Origin: Chloroflexota bacterium
Lineage (GTDB): Bacteria > Chloroflexota > Anaerolineae > JAAYZQ01
Direction of reading: 5' to 3'
Length of the DNA: 64,000 nt
NCBI GenBank assembly: GCA_018606645.1
Contig: JAGVRI010000002.1
Location: 124,001 to 188,000 of the forward strand
This document shows positions 46,700 through 55,566 of the stretch, one piece after another; positions within the stretch are counted from its first letter, which is position 1, and every line of letters starts with the position of its first letter. The notes beneath the pieces are model-generated. The model made no database searches. It saw only the letters and a list, made by a program, of their open reading frames with translations, and was not told the origin of the DNA. Made by a program: the position numbers and the translations under genes.

Positions 46700-48033
46700 C
46701 TCCTGAGCCAGTGAGAGCCCAAGACTGTGTCGAGAATATGTTGGACAATCCGCCAGTCGTCCGGTTGAGGTACGACAAGAGCTGGTATGCGGCTTGGTGC
46801 CAGTCCCGTCTCGCGCACATACCATCCCACAGAAAGCAAGAACAACATTCCATACACCAAACTAGAACCAAGGGCGGGTCCAAACAACCCAAGCGCCTGG
46901 ATTAGAGCTGGAAAGGTGAGCAAAGTAATGCAGGCACCAGCCATTGAGGTAAGCAGGGAATACCCTGACTTGCCGCGCCCCATCAAATCGGCTGACAAGA
47001 CCCTTGCTCCAGCCAGCGCAACTGTGCCAGGTAACATCCATCTCGAGAGCGCAACAGCGCTCTCAAATCCGGGGCCATACACGAGTTCGACGATTTTGCT
47101 TGCAGCCAGACCTGCTAATAGGACGCACACCACCGTGACCCCAATGACCATCCGGCACACCACTGGGGTCAAGGCGTGGGAGGACCTCGAAGCGGCAATC
47201 CGAGGAGTCAAAACAGTGGCAACAGCGGCTGCGAGATACCCAAGAGTTTCGTTGACCGAGACAGCAGCCATGTAGACGCCGGCATCCGTGATACCTGTAG
47301 CCAACGTGATGAAGAAGAGACCTGCCCGATAGTTGAACTGGGTAAGCAGGTTGGCCAGATCGGCCTTTATCCCGTAACGAAAAGACTTGAGAAAAAGCAT
47401 CCAGTCCGGGGATTGCAACGAACCCACTGCTGCCAAGGTCCAGATTAGTGCAAGCACGGCTGCCAGCCCAATGCCTCCTAACCAGGCACTTGGCAAGGCA
47501 TGCGTTGTCAATCGCTTAAGACTGTGTAGAAACACAACCGTCAGCAGGGTTCCCAGCAAGCGGACGGTGGAAACTATGTTGTACCTGAGGATCAGACTCA
47601 TCCCTAGCAACAGCGAGGCAAGGTACGAGAGCAAATACAGAGCCGGCAATCCAATGGCGAGAATGCCCAATGAGTCAGCAGGGAGAGCTGAAAGCCACTC
47701 AGGAGTTACCAACCGAATTACAAGGATCGCTACACCACAAAGATTCCCCATGACGATGGACATCAGCAGGGACATAGTGGCTAGTCTGGGGCGTACGACC
47801 GGATCATGTGCTGCCAGATATGTATTGGACACGACCAACCCCATGTTGGATGCAGCAACAACCATTGTCGGGACTGTTAGAAGTAAGCTAAGCACCCCAA
47901 TACCTGCTGGACCCAGTTCATGCGCGACCACAGATTGCACGATCACAACTGAGACAATTTGGCAGCCAATGGCGACCAATGTCACCAGGCTCTCTCCTAC
48001 AAGCTTCGGTATCGCTTCGTATCGGTCAACCAA
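46696..48033 (-). CDS. Oligosaccharide flippase (Wzx/MATE-like)
   Basis: 12+ TM polysaccharide-export pattern, LGPAGIGVLSLLLTVPTMVVAASNMGL. Confidence 0.75.
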   Translation of the reverse strand: MVDRYEAIPKLVGESLVTLVAIGCQIVSVVIVQSVVAHELGPAGIGVLSLLLTVPTMVVAASNMGLVVSNTYLAAHDPVVRPRLATMSLLMSIVMGNLCGVAILVIRLVTPEWLSALPADSLGILAIGLPALYLLSYLASLLLGMSLILRYNIVSTVRLLGTLLTVVFLHSLKRLTTHALPSAWLGGIGLAAVLALIWTLAAVGSLQSPDWMLFLKSFRYGIKADLANLLTQFNYRAGLFFITLATGITDAGVYMAAVSVNETLGYLAAAVATVLTPRIAASRSSHALTPVVCRMVIGVTVVCVLLAGLAASKIVELVYGPGFESAVALSRWMLPGTVALAGARVLSADLMGRGKSGYSLLTSMAGACITLLTFPALIQALGLFGPALGSSLVYGMLFLLSVGWYVRETGLAPSRIPALVVPQPDDWRIVQHILDTVLGSHWLRR

Positions 48034-48049
48034 ATCCTATTCTCCCGGG

Positions 48050-48793
48050 CTATGGCCAAAACCAACTGCACATGACACGAAAGGTATACAAAAAGTAATG
48101 AGATAGTCTCGGAGGCGGAAACCACGTCGCTGCAGATTCATCCTGAGGTACGCCCACAAGTTCTCCTGCTCTTGCCGTTTCTATGACACAGTTCAGCAAT
48201 TCTTGAGTAGCTTGCATGATTCGCACATACGCTCGCCAGAAAGTATCACCTCGCAAAACCGGGACACGGCATTGAGCAATAATTGGCCCAGTATCAATGC
48301 CATCATTGACACGAAAGGCAGTTACACCAATCGATCGTTCTCCATTACGCAAAGCCCAGAAGACCGGATGAGAACCTCGGTAAGCTGGGAGCAGGCTCGG
48401 ATGGATGTTCACAGTGCCCAGAGGTGGCAAATCATACAACGCTCGCCGCAAAATATATGGATACGCAACACATAAGAAAAGGTCCGCGTTTCTGGCTCGC
48501 AGCCAATCCAACGCGGCTGCGGTGTGAATCTTCCGAATCTGTAGTGACTCTATGGACCGAGCGGCAGCCATGTGAATAAAGCTGGGTGTGGACCTTCGGC
48601 GCATCAGTCGATCACGCAGACGGCGTAGTCTTCTCATGGCCCTATGCCACAGATGGCTTGACACAGATCGTGGGCAGGAGGCCACAACCCCCACAACACT
48701 TACTTGGGGATGGCTCATCAAGTAGTTGAACATTCGATTGCTGTATTCATGGGTTGGGTCGCCAAAGAAAACAATCCTTAGACGCTGATTCAC
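48050..48793 (-). CDS. Formyltransferase-family protein (sugar N-formyltransferase candidate)
   Basis: GTVNIHPSLLPAYRGSHPVFWALRNGERSIGVTAFRVNDGIDTGPIIAQ; GTG start. Confidence 0.85.
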   Translation of the reverse strand: MNQRLRIVFFGDPTHEYSNRMFNYLMSHPQVSVVGVVASCPRSVSSHLWHRAMRRLRRLRDRLMRRRSTPSFIHMAAARSIESLQIRKIHTAAALDWLRARNADLFLCVAYPYILRRALYDLPPLGTVNIHPSLLPAYRGSHPVFWALRNGERSIGVTAFRVNDGIDTGPIIAQCRVPVLRGDTFWRAYVRIMQATQELLNCVIETARAGELVGVPQDESAATWFPPPRLSHYFLYTFRVMCSWFWP

Positions 48794-51273
48794 AAGAGCC
48801 TGCCTCTTCCCGCCAACAAATACTGCCGCTTTATGTGTTGCAACGCGACCCCCACCATCACCACCCCCGCCGCCAGGGTGACCCACGCCCCCACCCGGAA
48901 CGACAGGGGCGTATAGGTGAACACCACGGTATGTTCGCCAGTCCCCACCCACACCGCGCGAAAAGCGTGGTCGGCGGGCAAAATCTCCGCCGCTTCACCA
49001 TCGACCGTCGCCTGCCAGCCGGGGTAGTAAGTGTCGGTCAGCACCAGATACCCGGCCCGATCGGACGCGATCCGAATTATAACCCGGTCCGGTCCGGGGC
49101 GCAAGACAGTTGCCGTTCCCATGAGCGTGCACACCCCTTCGTTGCCTGTGTCCGGTGAAGAGTCAGAAACCGGCGGACGACTGAGCAAGACCTCACAGCG
49201 CGGATCGAACCCTGGATCGGAAAGGAGTTCCAGCCGTACCGCCTCGTCCTCGACAACCCGCGCCCGACCCACCAGAAACGCTTCGGGCAGGGCAGTTTCG
49301 TTATGGTAAATGGTCGGCCCATCCCGGTAGAGGACCGGCAGGCATAGGCTGCTCTCGGTGCTATCGCTGATGAGATACCGCGCCCTCAGCAGATTCGCCA
49401 GGGGAAGGATCCTCTCCAGATCGGGAGGGGAAGCGCGGTCCCCCGCGATCCGGTTCCACAGGTCGCGGTAGAGGTCCACCGTCAGCGGATCATAGTTGCC
49501 CACCGACGGCAGATGGTAGGGAACATTCAGGTTTGGGATCAGGCTTTCGCGCAGCTCCCGGAGCGAGTCCGGCTGGCTGGAACCGAAGGAGCGCAGGGAG
49601 ACATATTGATCGTAGATACGTTGGGCGTAGGCTGGAGCGACCAGGATGCGGCCCGAGGGTTGCCCCTGCAGGAAGGTCGCCGTCGCCGTGGGCCGATGAT
49701 AGACGCTTGCCTCGGTGCCAGGAGCCAATCCCCAGCCAAAGGCCAGCAGGTCGGCGACGATGAGGGCGAGGACGGCGGCCTGCCATCGAGCGCCCCGGAG
49801 GCGATGCCCTCGCAGCCGGAGCACCCCGGCGGCCGGAGCCAGGGTCAGGCCCAGGCGGATGATGCTCGCGCTCATGCTGGCGCGCACGCCCGGCACGAGC
49901 CACCGGGTCAGCGCCCCGGCCAGGACCATCCCCAGCCCCAGGACCACCAGGAAGGCCAGCGCCTGGCGCCGACGAGGGGTAAGCCGCAGTGTGTCGGCGC
50001 CGATGCCGGCCAGGAGCGGCAGGGCGATGGCATAGCCGATGAGCAGGCGGGCCGGCGCCTGAAAGAACCCAAAGCCGGGCACGTAGCGGAACAGGAGAGG
50101 GTAGAGAGGCGTATGGTCGCCCAGCGCCAGGAGCAAGGAAAGCAGCGCCAGGGCAGCGAAAAAGGGGACGGTGGCGAGGGCGGGATGGTGCAGGCCGGGG
50201 ACCGAATCATGCTCTCCCTTCAGGCGGGCGGGATCGGTTGCGGTCCGGGCGCGGTGGCTCGCCCGCCGTTGCCGCCAGGCGATCAGGGCCGCCCCGGCCA
50301 GGATCAGTGGCAGGATGCCCACGTAAGCCGCTTCTTCCCAGTAGGTGCCATAGGCCCAATACCCATCGCGGGCGGGATGGCCGAAAAAGTCCGGGGCGAC
50401 GAGGGTGATCAGCCGCCAGGGCCAGAAGGAGAGCTCGAAGGCGAACTGGAGGTCGGTCAGCCGACCAGGACGGTGGGAGTGGAGCGTCAGCTCGGCGGTG
50501 GGCAGGAGTTGAATGGCGGCCAGGGCCACGCCCCACAGGATCGCCAGCAGCCAGCGGCCACCGGTCAGCAGGAAGCGGCGGAGGTGGTTGCCACTCGTCC
50601 CTCGTCGCTGGGCCAGACGGTAGAGAGCAAAAGCAGCGATGATCACCAGGCTGTAGAAGCTGGTCTGGGCGTGGCCGGCCAGGAGCTGCAAGGCGACGGC
50701 CAAGGCCAGCGCTGCCGTCCGCACTCCACGGCCCGCCGCCCAACGGGGATCCGACGCCCCAGCGATGCCCGGCTCCACCAGTTTCTCGGTCATGGTCAGC
50801 AACAGGGGCAGCCAGGCGGCGGCGCAGACCATGGTGGGAAAGACCCAGCGGGCCACCAGGTAGCCGCCCAGGCTGTAGGTCAGGCCACAGACCGTAGCGC
50901 CGAAGCGGCTCAGGCGCAGGGTGCGCCCCAACCCGTAGGCAAACAGTCCAGCCAGAACCAGGTGCAGAGCCAACTCCCAGGCAAAGGCCCGTTCGACGGG
51001 CAGGAGCAAAAAGAGCACGTTCAGCGGGTAGAAGGCGGCGGTCTGGAGATTGGCGGCCAGCGGAGTGCCGCCCCCCAGGTACGGATTCCACAGCGGCCAG
51101 TGGCCGGCGCGGACCTGCTCTACTGCCAGTTGGCGCCAGGGATAGAACTGGAGCAGATAGACACCCCAGTACAGCACCCGTCCACCGAACAAGAAGGGGG
51201 CGTAGAGGATGGCCGGCAAGATCCCCAACAGGACCGGTGACGCATATCGCATGATGGGAGCTTCTTGGTTCAT
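48790..51273 (-). CDS. YfhO family membrane protein
   Basis: FYPWRQLAVEQVRAGHWPLWNPYLGGGTPLAANLQTAAFYPLNVLF; C-term LVLTDTYYPGWQATVDGEAAEILPADHAFRAVWV. Confidence 0.85.
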   Translation of the reverse strand: MNQEAPIMRYASPVLLGILPAILYAPFLFGGRVLYWGVYLLQFYPWRQLAVEQVRAGHWPLWNPYLGGGTPLAANLQTAAFYPLNVLFLLLPVERAFAWELALHLVLAGLFAYGLGRTLRLSRFGATVCGLTYSLGGYLVARWVFPTMVCAAAWLPLLLTMTEKLVEPGIAGASDPRWAAGRGVRTAALALAVALQLLAGHAQTSFYSLVIIAAFALYRLAQRRGTSGNHLRRFLLTGGRWLLAILWGVALAAIQLLPTAELTLHSHRPGRLTDLQFAFELSFWPWRLITLVAPDFFGHPARDGYWAYGTYWEEAAYVGILPLILAGAALIAWRQRRASHRARTATDPARLKGEHDSVPGLHHPALATVPFFAALALLSLLLALGDHTPLYPLLFRYVPGFGFFQAPARLLIGYAIALPLLAGIGADTLRLTPRRRQALAFLVVLGLGMVLAGALTRWLVPGVRASMSASIIRLGLTLAPAAGVLRLRGHRLRGARWQAAVLALIVADLLAFGWGLAPGTEASVYHRPTATATFLQGQPSGRILVAPAYAQRIYDQYVSLRSFGSSQPDSLRELRESLIPNLNVPYHLPSVGNYDPLTVDLYRDLWNRIAGDRASPPDLERILPLANLLRARYLISDSTESSLCLPVLYRDGPTIYHNETALPEAFLVGRARVVEDEAVRLELLSDPGFDPRCEVLLSRPPVSDSSPDTGNEGVCTLMGTATVLRPGPDRVIIRIASDRAGYLVLTDTYYPGWQATVDGEAAEILPADHAFRAVWVGTGEHTVVFTYTPLSFRVGAWVTLAAGVVMVGVALQHIKRQYLLAGRGRLL

Positions 51274-52499
51274 GCTACCCAGTACCAACGGACGAACAGT
51301 GCCAACAGCAGTGCTTGGAGCAGACCAAAGCACACGATCATGCCGATTCTTAGCCTGCGGCTCTTGATCACCAGCGCCAGTGTCACGAAACAGGGAAAGA
51401 GCACTGTCAAGTAGCGTAGCGTTCCGTCAAGCTGACGCACCGGGTAATCACGAAGTAGAAAGAATCCAAGGTTGCCTAGAACAAACAGCCACCACGAAGG
51501 CCGTAGCCTCTTTACAGAGATGGCAGTCAGAACCAGAAAGGTGGCCAGCATCATCAAGTTAATGGCTTGCACGAGCGAAGGTGGGCCAGCCAGCAAGTCA
51601 CGTACTGCCTCGATGATCGAGATCCAGGGCCAGTTGATACGTACCTGCCATAGCTCGGCAAAGGCCCTGTCCACGGATGGCAATCCAGCGGCAAAGAGAT
51701 AGAAATAATAAGCGATCAGACCGAGCGGCGCACCGAGCGCCGCCAGTAATCCAGGCGCGGCCTGTGGTGCACGGCGGAACCATTCCCTGACGTGTGCTGT
51801 CCAGGAGGTCCAGCCGGTTGCCGAGAGCGCTTCCCAAATGATTGGGACACTAAGCACCCAACCAGTCAACCGAGTTAATGTGGCAAGAAAAGCGGCCGTC
51901 GCTGCTATCAACCATCGTCGCTGTCGGGCCGAGTGGAAAACCAGCAGAACCAACAGCAGGAACAGTGATTCAGTATAAGCGGCCATGAAGAAGAAAGCAC
52001 CTGGATAGAGAGCCAACCAGACCAGCGACTGACGTGCAATGGAATCCGAGTGCTCGGCGCTTACCAGTCGATATAGCAAGTACAATGCGCCGCCGTAACT
52101 CAGGTTCGAGATCAGCAACCCGGCTAGCAGGTACTCGTTGCCCAGAAGCCGTCCTACGAGGCGAGTCAGCAGAGGATAGAGAGGGGGAAAAATGACTGTT
52201 TTCACGGGATCACCGTAGCCGTGGACCGCGATGGTCATGTACCATCCCGTATCCCAGCGGTACCACACGCCCCAAAGCAGGTTGGCCATAGGGCTGCTGT
52301 GGGGGTACGCTGTGTGAATCGTCTCGTAGGCGGGTTCACCTTCCCAGATGACTTGGATGGGGCCCAACCCAGCAATCAGAGCTGCCCACATCGAGGTGAG
52401 CATCCGCATAACCAGGAAAATCCCCAGGACGTAACGCAGGCCGGGGTGAAGGCGTTGATAAAACGTTCGAGAGCACTCAAACAGTCGAAGACGTTTCAC
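51270..52499 (-). CDS. PIG-V-like mannosyltransferase family membrane protein
   Basis: WDTGWYMTIAVHGY, VIFPPLYPLLTRL, YPGAFFFMAAYTESLFLLL. Confidence 0.75.
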   Translation of the reverse strand: MKRLRLFECSRTFYQRLHPGLRYVLGIFLVMRMLTSMWAALIAGLGPIQVIWEGEPAYETIHTAYPHSSPMANLLWGVWYRWDTGWYMTIAVHGYGDPVKTVIFPPLYPLLTRLVGRLLGNEYLLAGLLISNLSYGGALYLLYRLVSAEHSDSIARQSLVWLALYPGAFFFMAAYTESLFLLLVLLVFHSARQRRWLIAATAAFLATLTRLTGWVLSVPIIWEALSATGWTSWTAHVREWFRRAPQAAPGLLAALGAPLGLIAYYFYLFAAGLPSVDRAFAELWQVRINWPWISIIEAVRDLLAGPPSLVQAINLMMLATFLVLTAISVKRLRPSWWLFVLGNLGFFLLRDYPVRQLDGTLRYLTVLFPCFVTLALVIKSRRLRIGMIVCFGLLQALLLALFVRWYWVA

Positions 52500-53385
52500 C
52501 GCTGTTGCCTTTGCTGGTCTGGTTCAAATTCCAAAAATTAGTCTTTTGAATCCCATGTCGCTGTAAAGCTGTCCGGACCGCCGGATCACACAAAGATTCG
52601 GTTTCGTGCTCAAAGGCATAGGTCTCCACCCATGTATACCCCTGGCTCACCAGGCTGGCCGTATCGGCATCGAACTGACCGGGGTGCGTCATCAGCTCGG
52701 TAACTCCAGGTCGCAAACGTTGCAGGGCAGCAAGCAATTCGCTCGCAGTCCATTGCCCGCTGTGCAACAGTCCGATCAGTCGATCCGGGAAGCGCAATCC
52801 TGCTGAACGCAGCCGAGGCCGGGCGAGCCAAGCCAGCCCGGTGACCATCAGCCAGATTCCCAGCCGCCTCGGATGTTTGCACACACCAAACAGCGGCCAC
52901 TCCAGCGGGAGGCGCACCGCTTTGATACCAAATTCTGAAGCTACCCGGATCAGGGGGCTGATCAGTGGCGGAAGAACGTGCAAATGCTTGTGACTATCCA
53001 GATGTGAAGGTGTCACGTGAGCAGCAGCCACTCGTGCCACTTGTGCCCGCCATTCAGTTTCCACTTGAGCCAGCATGGCGGGTCGGGCAGCGAGGTGGAT
53101 CAGAGCCCTATACACATTTGTCTCCAGTTTCGCATCTGACCCCACCAAGTCCGGCAATTGGTCGGGAGCCGACACAGGCTGACCCTCCAGCAACGTCAGA
53201 TGCACACCCACAGACAGGTTCGGCGCCGTGCACAGGTGATCTACAGCATCATCAAAAGCGCTTCCGTTGGCCAAGAGTGAGGCGCTGGTGACGATGCCTT
53301 CCTTGTGCGCGCGCAAGATGGCTGTGTTATGACCACGTGTGAGACCGAAGTCATCGGCATTGACTATGAGCTGCTTCATAGTCAT
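52477..53385 (-). CDS. ChbG/HpnK (YdjC) family carbohydrate deacetylase
   Basis: LIVNADDFGLTRGHNTAILRAHKEGIVTSASLLANG, HLDSHKHLHVLP. Confidence 0.9.
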   Translation of the reverse strand: MTMKQLIVNADDFGLTRGHNTAILRAHKEGIVTSASLLANGSAFDDAVDHLCTAPNLSVGVHLTLLEGQPVSAPDQLPDLVGSDAKLETNVYRALIHLAARPAMLAQVETEWRAQVARVAAAHVTPSHLDSHKHLHVLPPLISPLIRVASEFGIKAVRLPLEWPLFGVCKHPRRLGIWLMVTGLAWLARPRLRSAGLRFPDRLIGLLHSGQWTASELLAALQRLRPGVTELMTHPGQFDADTASLVSQGYTWVETYAFEHETESLCDPAVRTALQRHGIQKTNFWNLNQTSKGNSGETSSTV

Positions 53386-54059
53386 CCTTTTTGACTGATA
53401 ATGAGTACGTGGGGATGGCATAGGCCTTGGTCAAGCCGCACGGTCTGAACACGCCGAAAACCGATCCGGCGCAGCGCTTCAGCCCAGTCAGCCGCCTGTC
53501 GGTAATAAAAAGCGCGCACCGGTTGGACATGAAACTGTTGGCCCGTAAGACGGCTAACTAACCGTCCGACGAACCATTCTTCGGCATTACAGAGCCAGAA
53601 CTTCCAGTAAGGTTTCGTGTCAACGTCCTTCAGCAGGAACGTACCGCCCGGCGCTAATCGCTCATGGCAGTGGGCAAGCAACGTCTCTTGGACCTCTGGC
53701 GGCATCAAATACGCCACGTCGAGAATCGTGATGGCCTGGCACTGCCTGGCCGGGATAGCCAGAGCATTTCCCTGCACCAAGAGCAGATTGGGAAGGTGGG
53801 CGGTAGCCAGTCGTCCAACCCGTAGTTTGTGGGCAGCCACTTCCACGCCGAGCACTTGGCGTTGGGGCGAACGCAAGGCTAGCAGAGCAGCAAACGCACC
53901 GTGCCCACAACCCACGTCGACGATCAGACCGCCTTTTGGCACATAGCCGGAGATTTTGTCGAAAGGGCACAGGTACCATCGGATTGCGAGGTGTAACCGG
54001 TCGATTACGCTGGCGGAAGCGTAGAGCGAAAGCACTTGGGCCATCATGCTCTGGGTCAT
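53382..54059 (-). CDS. Class I SAM-dependent methyltransferase
   Basis: GLIVDVGCGHGAFAALLALRSPQRQVLGVEVAAHKLR. Confidence 0.8.
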   Translation of the reverse strand: MTQSMMAQVLSLYASASVIDRLHLAIRWYLCPFDKISGYVPKGGLIVDVGCGHGAFAALLALRSPQRQVLGVEVAAHKLRVGRLATAHLPNLLLVQGNALAIPARQCQAITILDVAYLMPPEVQETLLAHCHERLAPGGTFLLKDVDTKPYWKFWLCNAEEWFVGRLVSRLTGQQFHVQPVRAFYYRQAADWAEALRRIGFRRVQTVRLDQGLCHPHVLIISQKG

Positions 54060-54820
54060 GACTGCGCCTCCTCCTGGTCTGGCGCGAGCACGGCCAGTAT
54101 AGATACCCCGAAGGGCAAATTCAGTCGCTCAATCAACCATCCTTCGAATTTCAGCAGGTACGTCAGCCATCCATTGAACGGCTCGCACACTGGAAACATG
54201 TCCACGCGGGGCGTGCTCTTGGGCTTCAGCCGTTGTGTGATCCGTTGCACTGGTCGGACGATAAGGGCCGCCGGAAAGATGAACATGTTTGCGTAGCTGA
54301 TCTTCAGCACCTTCAGGCCCGCCATGCGGATCTTGAGGGCCAAGTCTCGGGCCAAGTAGCGTCGTACGTGCCGGTTGGCCTCATCGTGTTGGCTCCACAG
54401 AAACTTGTAGGCTGATGTATTCAGTAACACTATACCATCCCTTCGGCAGACCCGTCCTGCTTCCCTCAATACACTCAGGTCATCTTGGACATGCTCGATA
54501 AGTCCCAGCAACGTTACCACGCCAAAGCTACCGGCAGCAAAGGGCAAAGCATCAGCGCTTGCCTGCACCAGCCCTGCTGGCTTTTCCTGCCACAATCGGA
54601 GCGCCGTCAGCGATAGGTCCATGCCAATGATCGGTCCATAAGGTTTGAGGACCTGCAGGTTGCCACCGCTGCCGCAGCCCACGTCTAGAACCGGGCGGGC
54701 ACTGGTACTGGCAAAGCGGCGCAGCAGCCGGCCATAAATGTCTCGCATGCCCCGGTACCACCAGTGGCTGGCTTCCAGGGTGTGCAGATCGTAATAAGCC
54801 AGGTCATGCATCCTTTTCAC
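54056..54820 (-). CDS. Class I SAM-dependent methyltransferase
   Basis: PVLDVGCGSGGNLQVLKPYGPIIGMDLSLTALRL..VTLLGLIEHVQDD. Confidence 0.85.
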   Translation of the reverse strand: MKRMHDLAYYDLHTLEASHWWYRGMRDIYGRLLRRFASTSARPVLDVGCGSGGNLQVLKPYGPIIGMDLSLTALRLWQEKPAGLVQASADALPFAAGSFGVVTLLGLIEHVQDDLSVLREAGRVCRRDGIVLLNTSAYKFLWSQHDEANRHVRRYLARDLALKIRMAGLKVLKISYANMFIFPAALIVRPVQRITQRLKPKSTPRVDMFPVCEPFNGWLTYLLKFEGWLIERLNLPFGVSILAVLAPDQEEAQS

Positions 54821-55553
54821 CTACACGCAAGCGCGCTGGCGAAGTCACTTTCTGTCTCCACCAGTAGCTTGCGATCTCGACCAGAGTATCCCACGCCGCG
54901 CGGAAAGTATCAAAGTTGGATCTTCCATTCTGGCGAGGATGATACTCGATCGGGATCTCGGCAATGCTGCACCCATAACGCACTAACTCGGCCAATAGTT
55001 CACCGTCAATGAACACTGAACGGGCGGTGAGTGTCACCTTGTCTAATGCAGATCGGCGGACAAGCTTGAATGAAAAGTTCACGTCACGCACCCGGATTCC
55101 AAACAGCAAGCGCATCAAAAAGTTGTAAACCTGAGAATAGAGCCAGCGCCGAGGAGTATCATGGCGGTCAATACGATAACCGACCACCGCATCGTGCTCT
55201 TGAATCAACGGCATGGCTTGGTGCAGTTGGTTTAGGTCCACCGGCTCATCGCAGTCTGTATAGAAGACCAGGTCCTTGCGAGACTCGAGAAAACCGGTGC
55301 GCAGGGCTGCCCCGTATCCCCGGTTAGTGTCGTGGCGCACGACACGCACTGCTGGATGCTCGGCGGCCAATCGCTGGACAACGCGCTCCGATCCATCGGT
55401 ACTGTGGTCATCTACGATGAGCACCTCGTACTGGTCAGTGAGCGTAGGCAGGATCTCCAACGCTTTGTTCACCATTCGCTCGACTGAGGCGAGTTCGTTA
55501 TACATCGGCATAAAGAGGCTGATACTAAACTGACTCCTTTGTGTGATGCTCAT
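54804..55553 (-). CDS. Glycosyltransferase family 2 (DPM1/polyprenyl-phosphate type)
   Basis: SLFMPMYNELASVERMVNKAL..LIVDDHSTDGSERVVQRLA..FLESRKDLVFYTDCDEPVDLNQL. Confidence 0.85.
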   Translation of the reverse strand: MSITQRSQFSISLFMPMYNELASVERMVNKALEILPTLTDQYEVLIVDDHSTDGSERVVQRLAAEHPAVRVVRHDTNRGYGAALRTGFLESRKDLVFYTDCDEPVDLNQLHQAMPLIQEHDAVVGYRIDRHDTPRRWLYSQVYNFLMRLLFGIRVRDVNFSFKLVRRSALDKVTLTARSVFIDGELLAELVRYGCSIAEIPIEYHPRQNGRSNFDTFRAAWDTLVEIASYWWRQKVTSPARLRVGEKDA

Positions 55554-55566
55554 GATATATCTCCTG

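Noticed and set aside
49513-51240. 575-aa plus-strand ORF opposite the YfhO gene, and similar long antisense ORFs (341-1366, 13465-14202, 35534-36385, 42628-43743, 56842-58280)
   Set aside because: Low-complexity Gln/Gly/Pro/Arg-rich translations lying opposite genes with clear family motifs.
52515-52540. GGTTCAAATTCC resembling a tRNA T-loop
   Set aside because: Lies in coding sequence with no matching acceptor, D or anticodon arms nearby.
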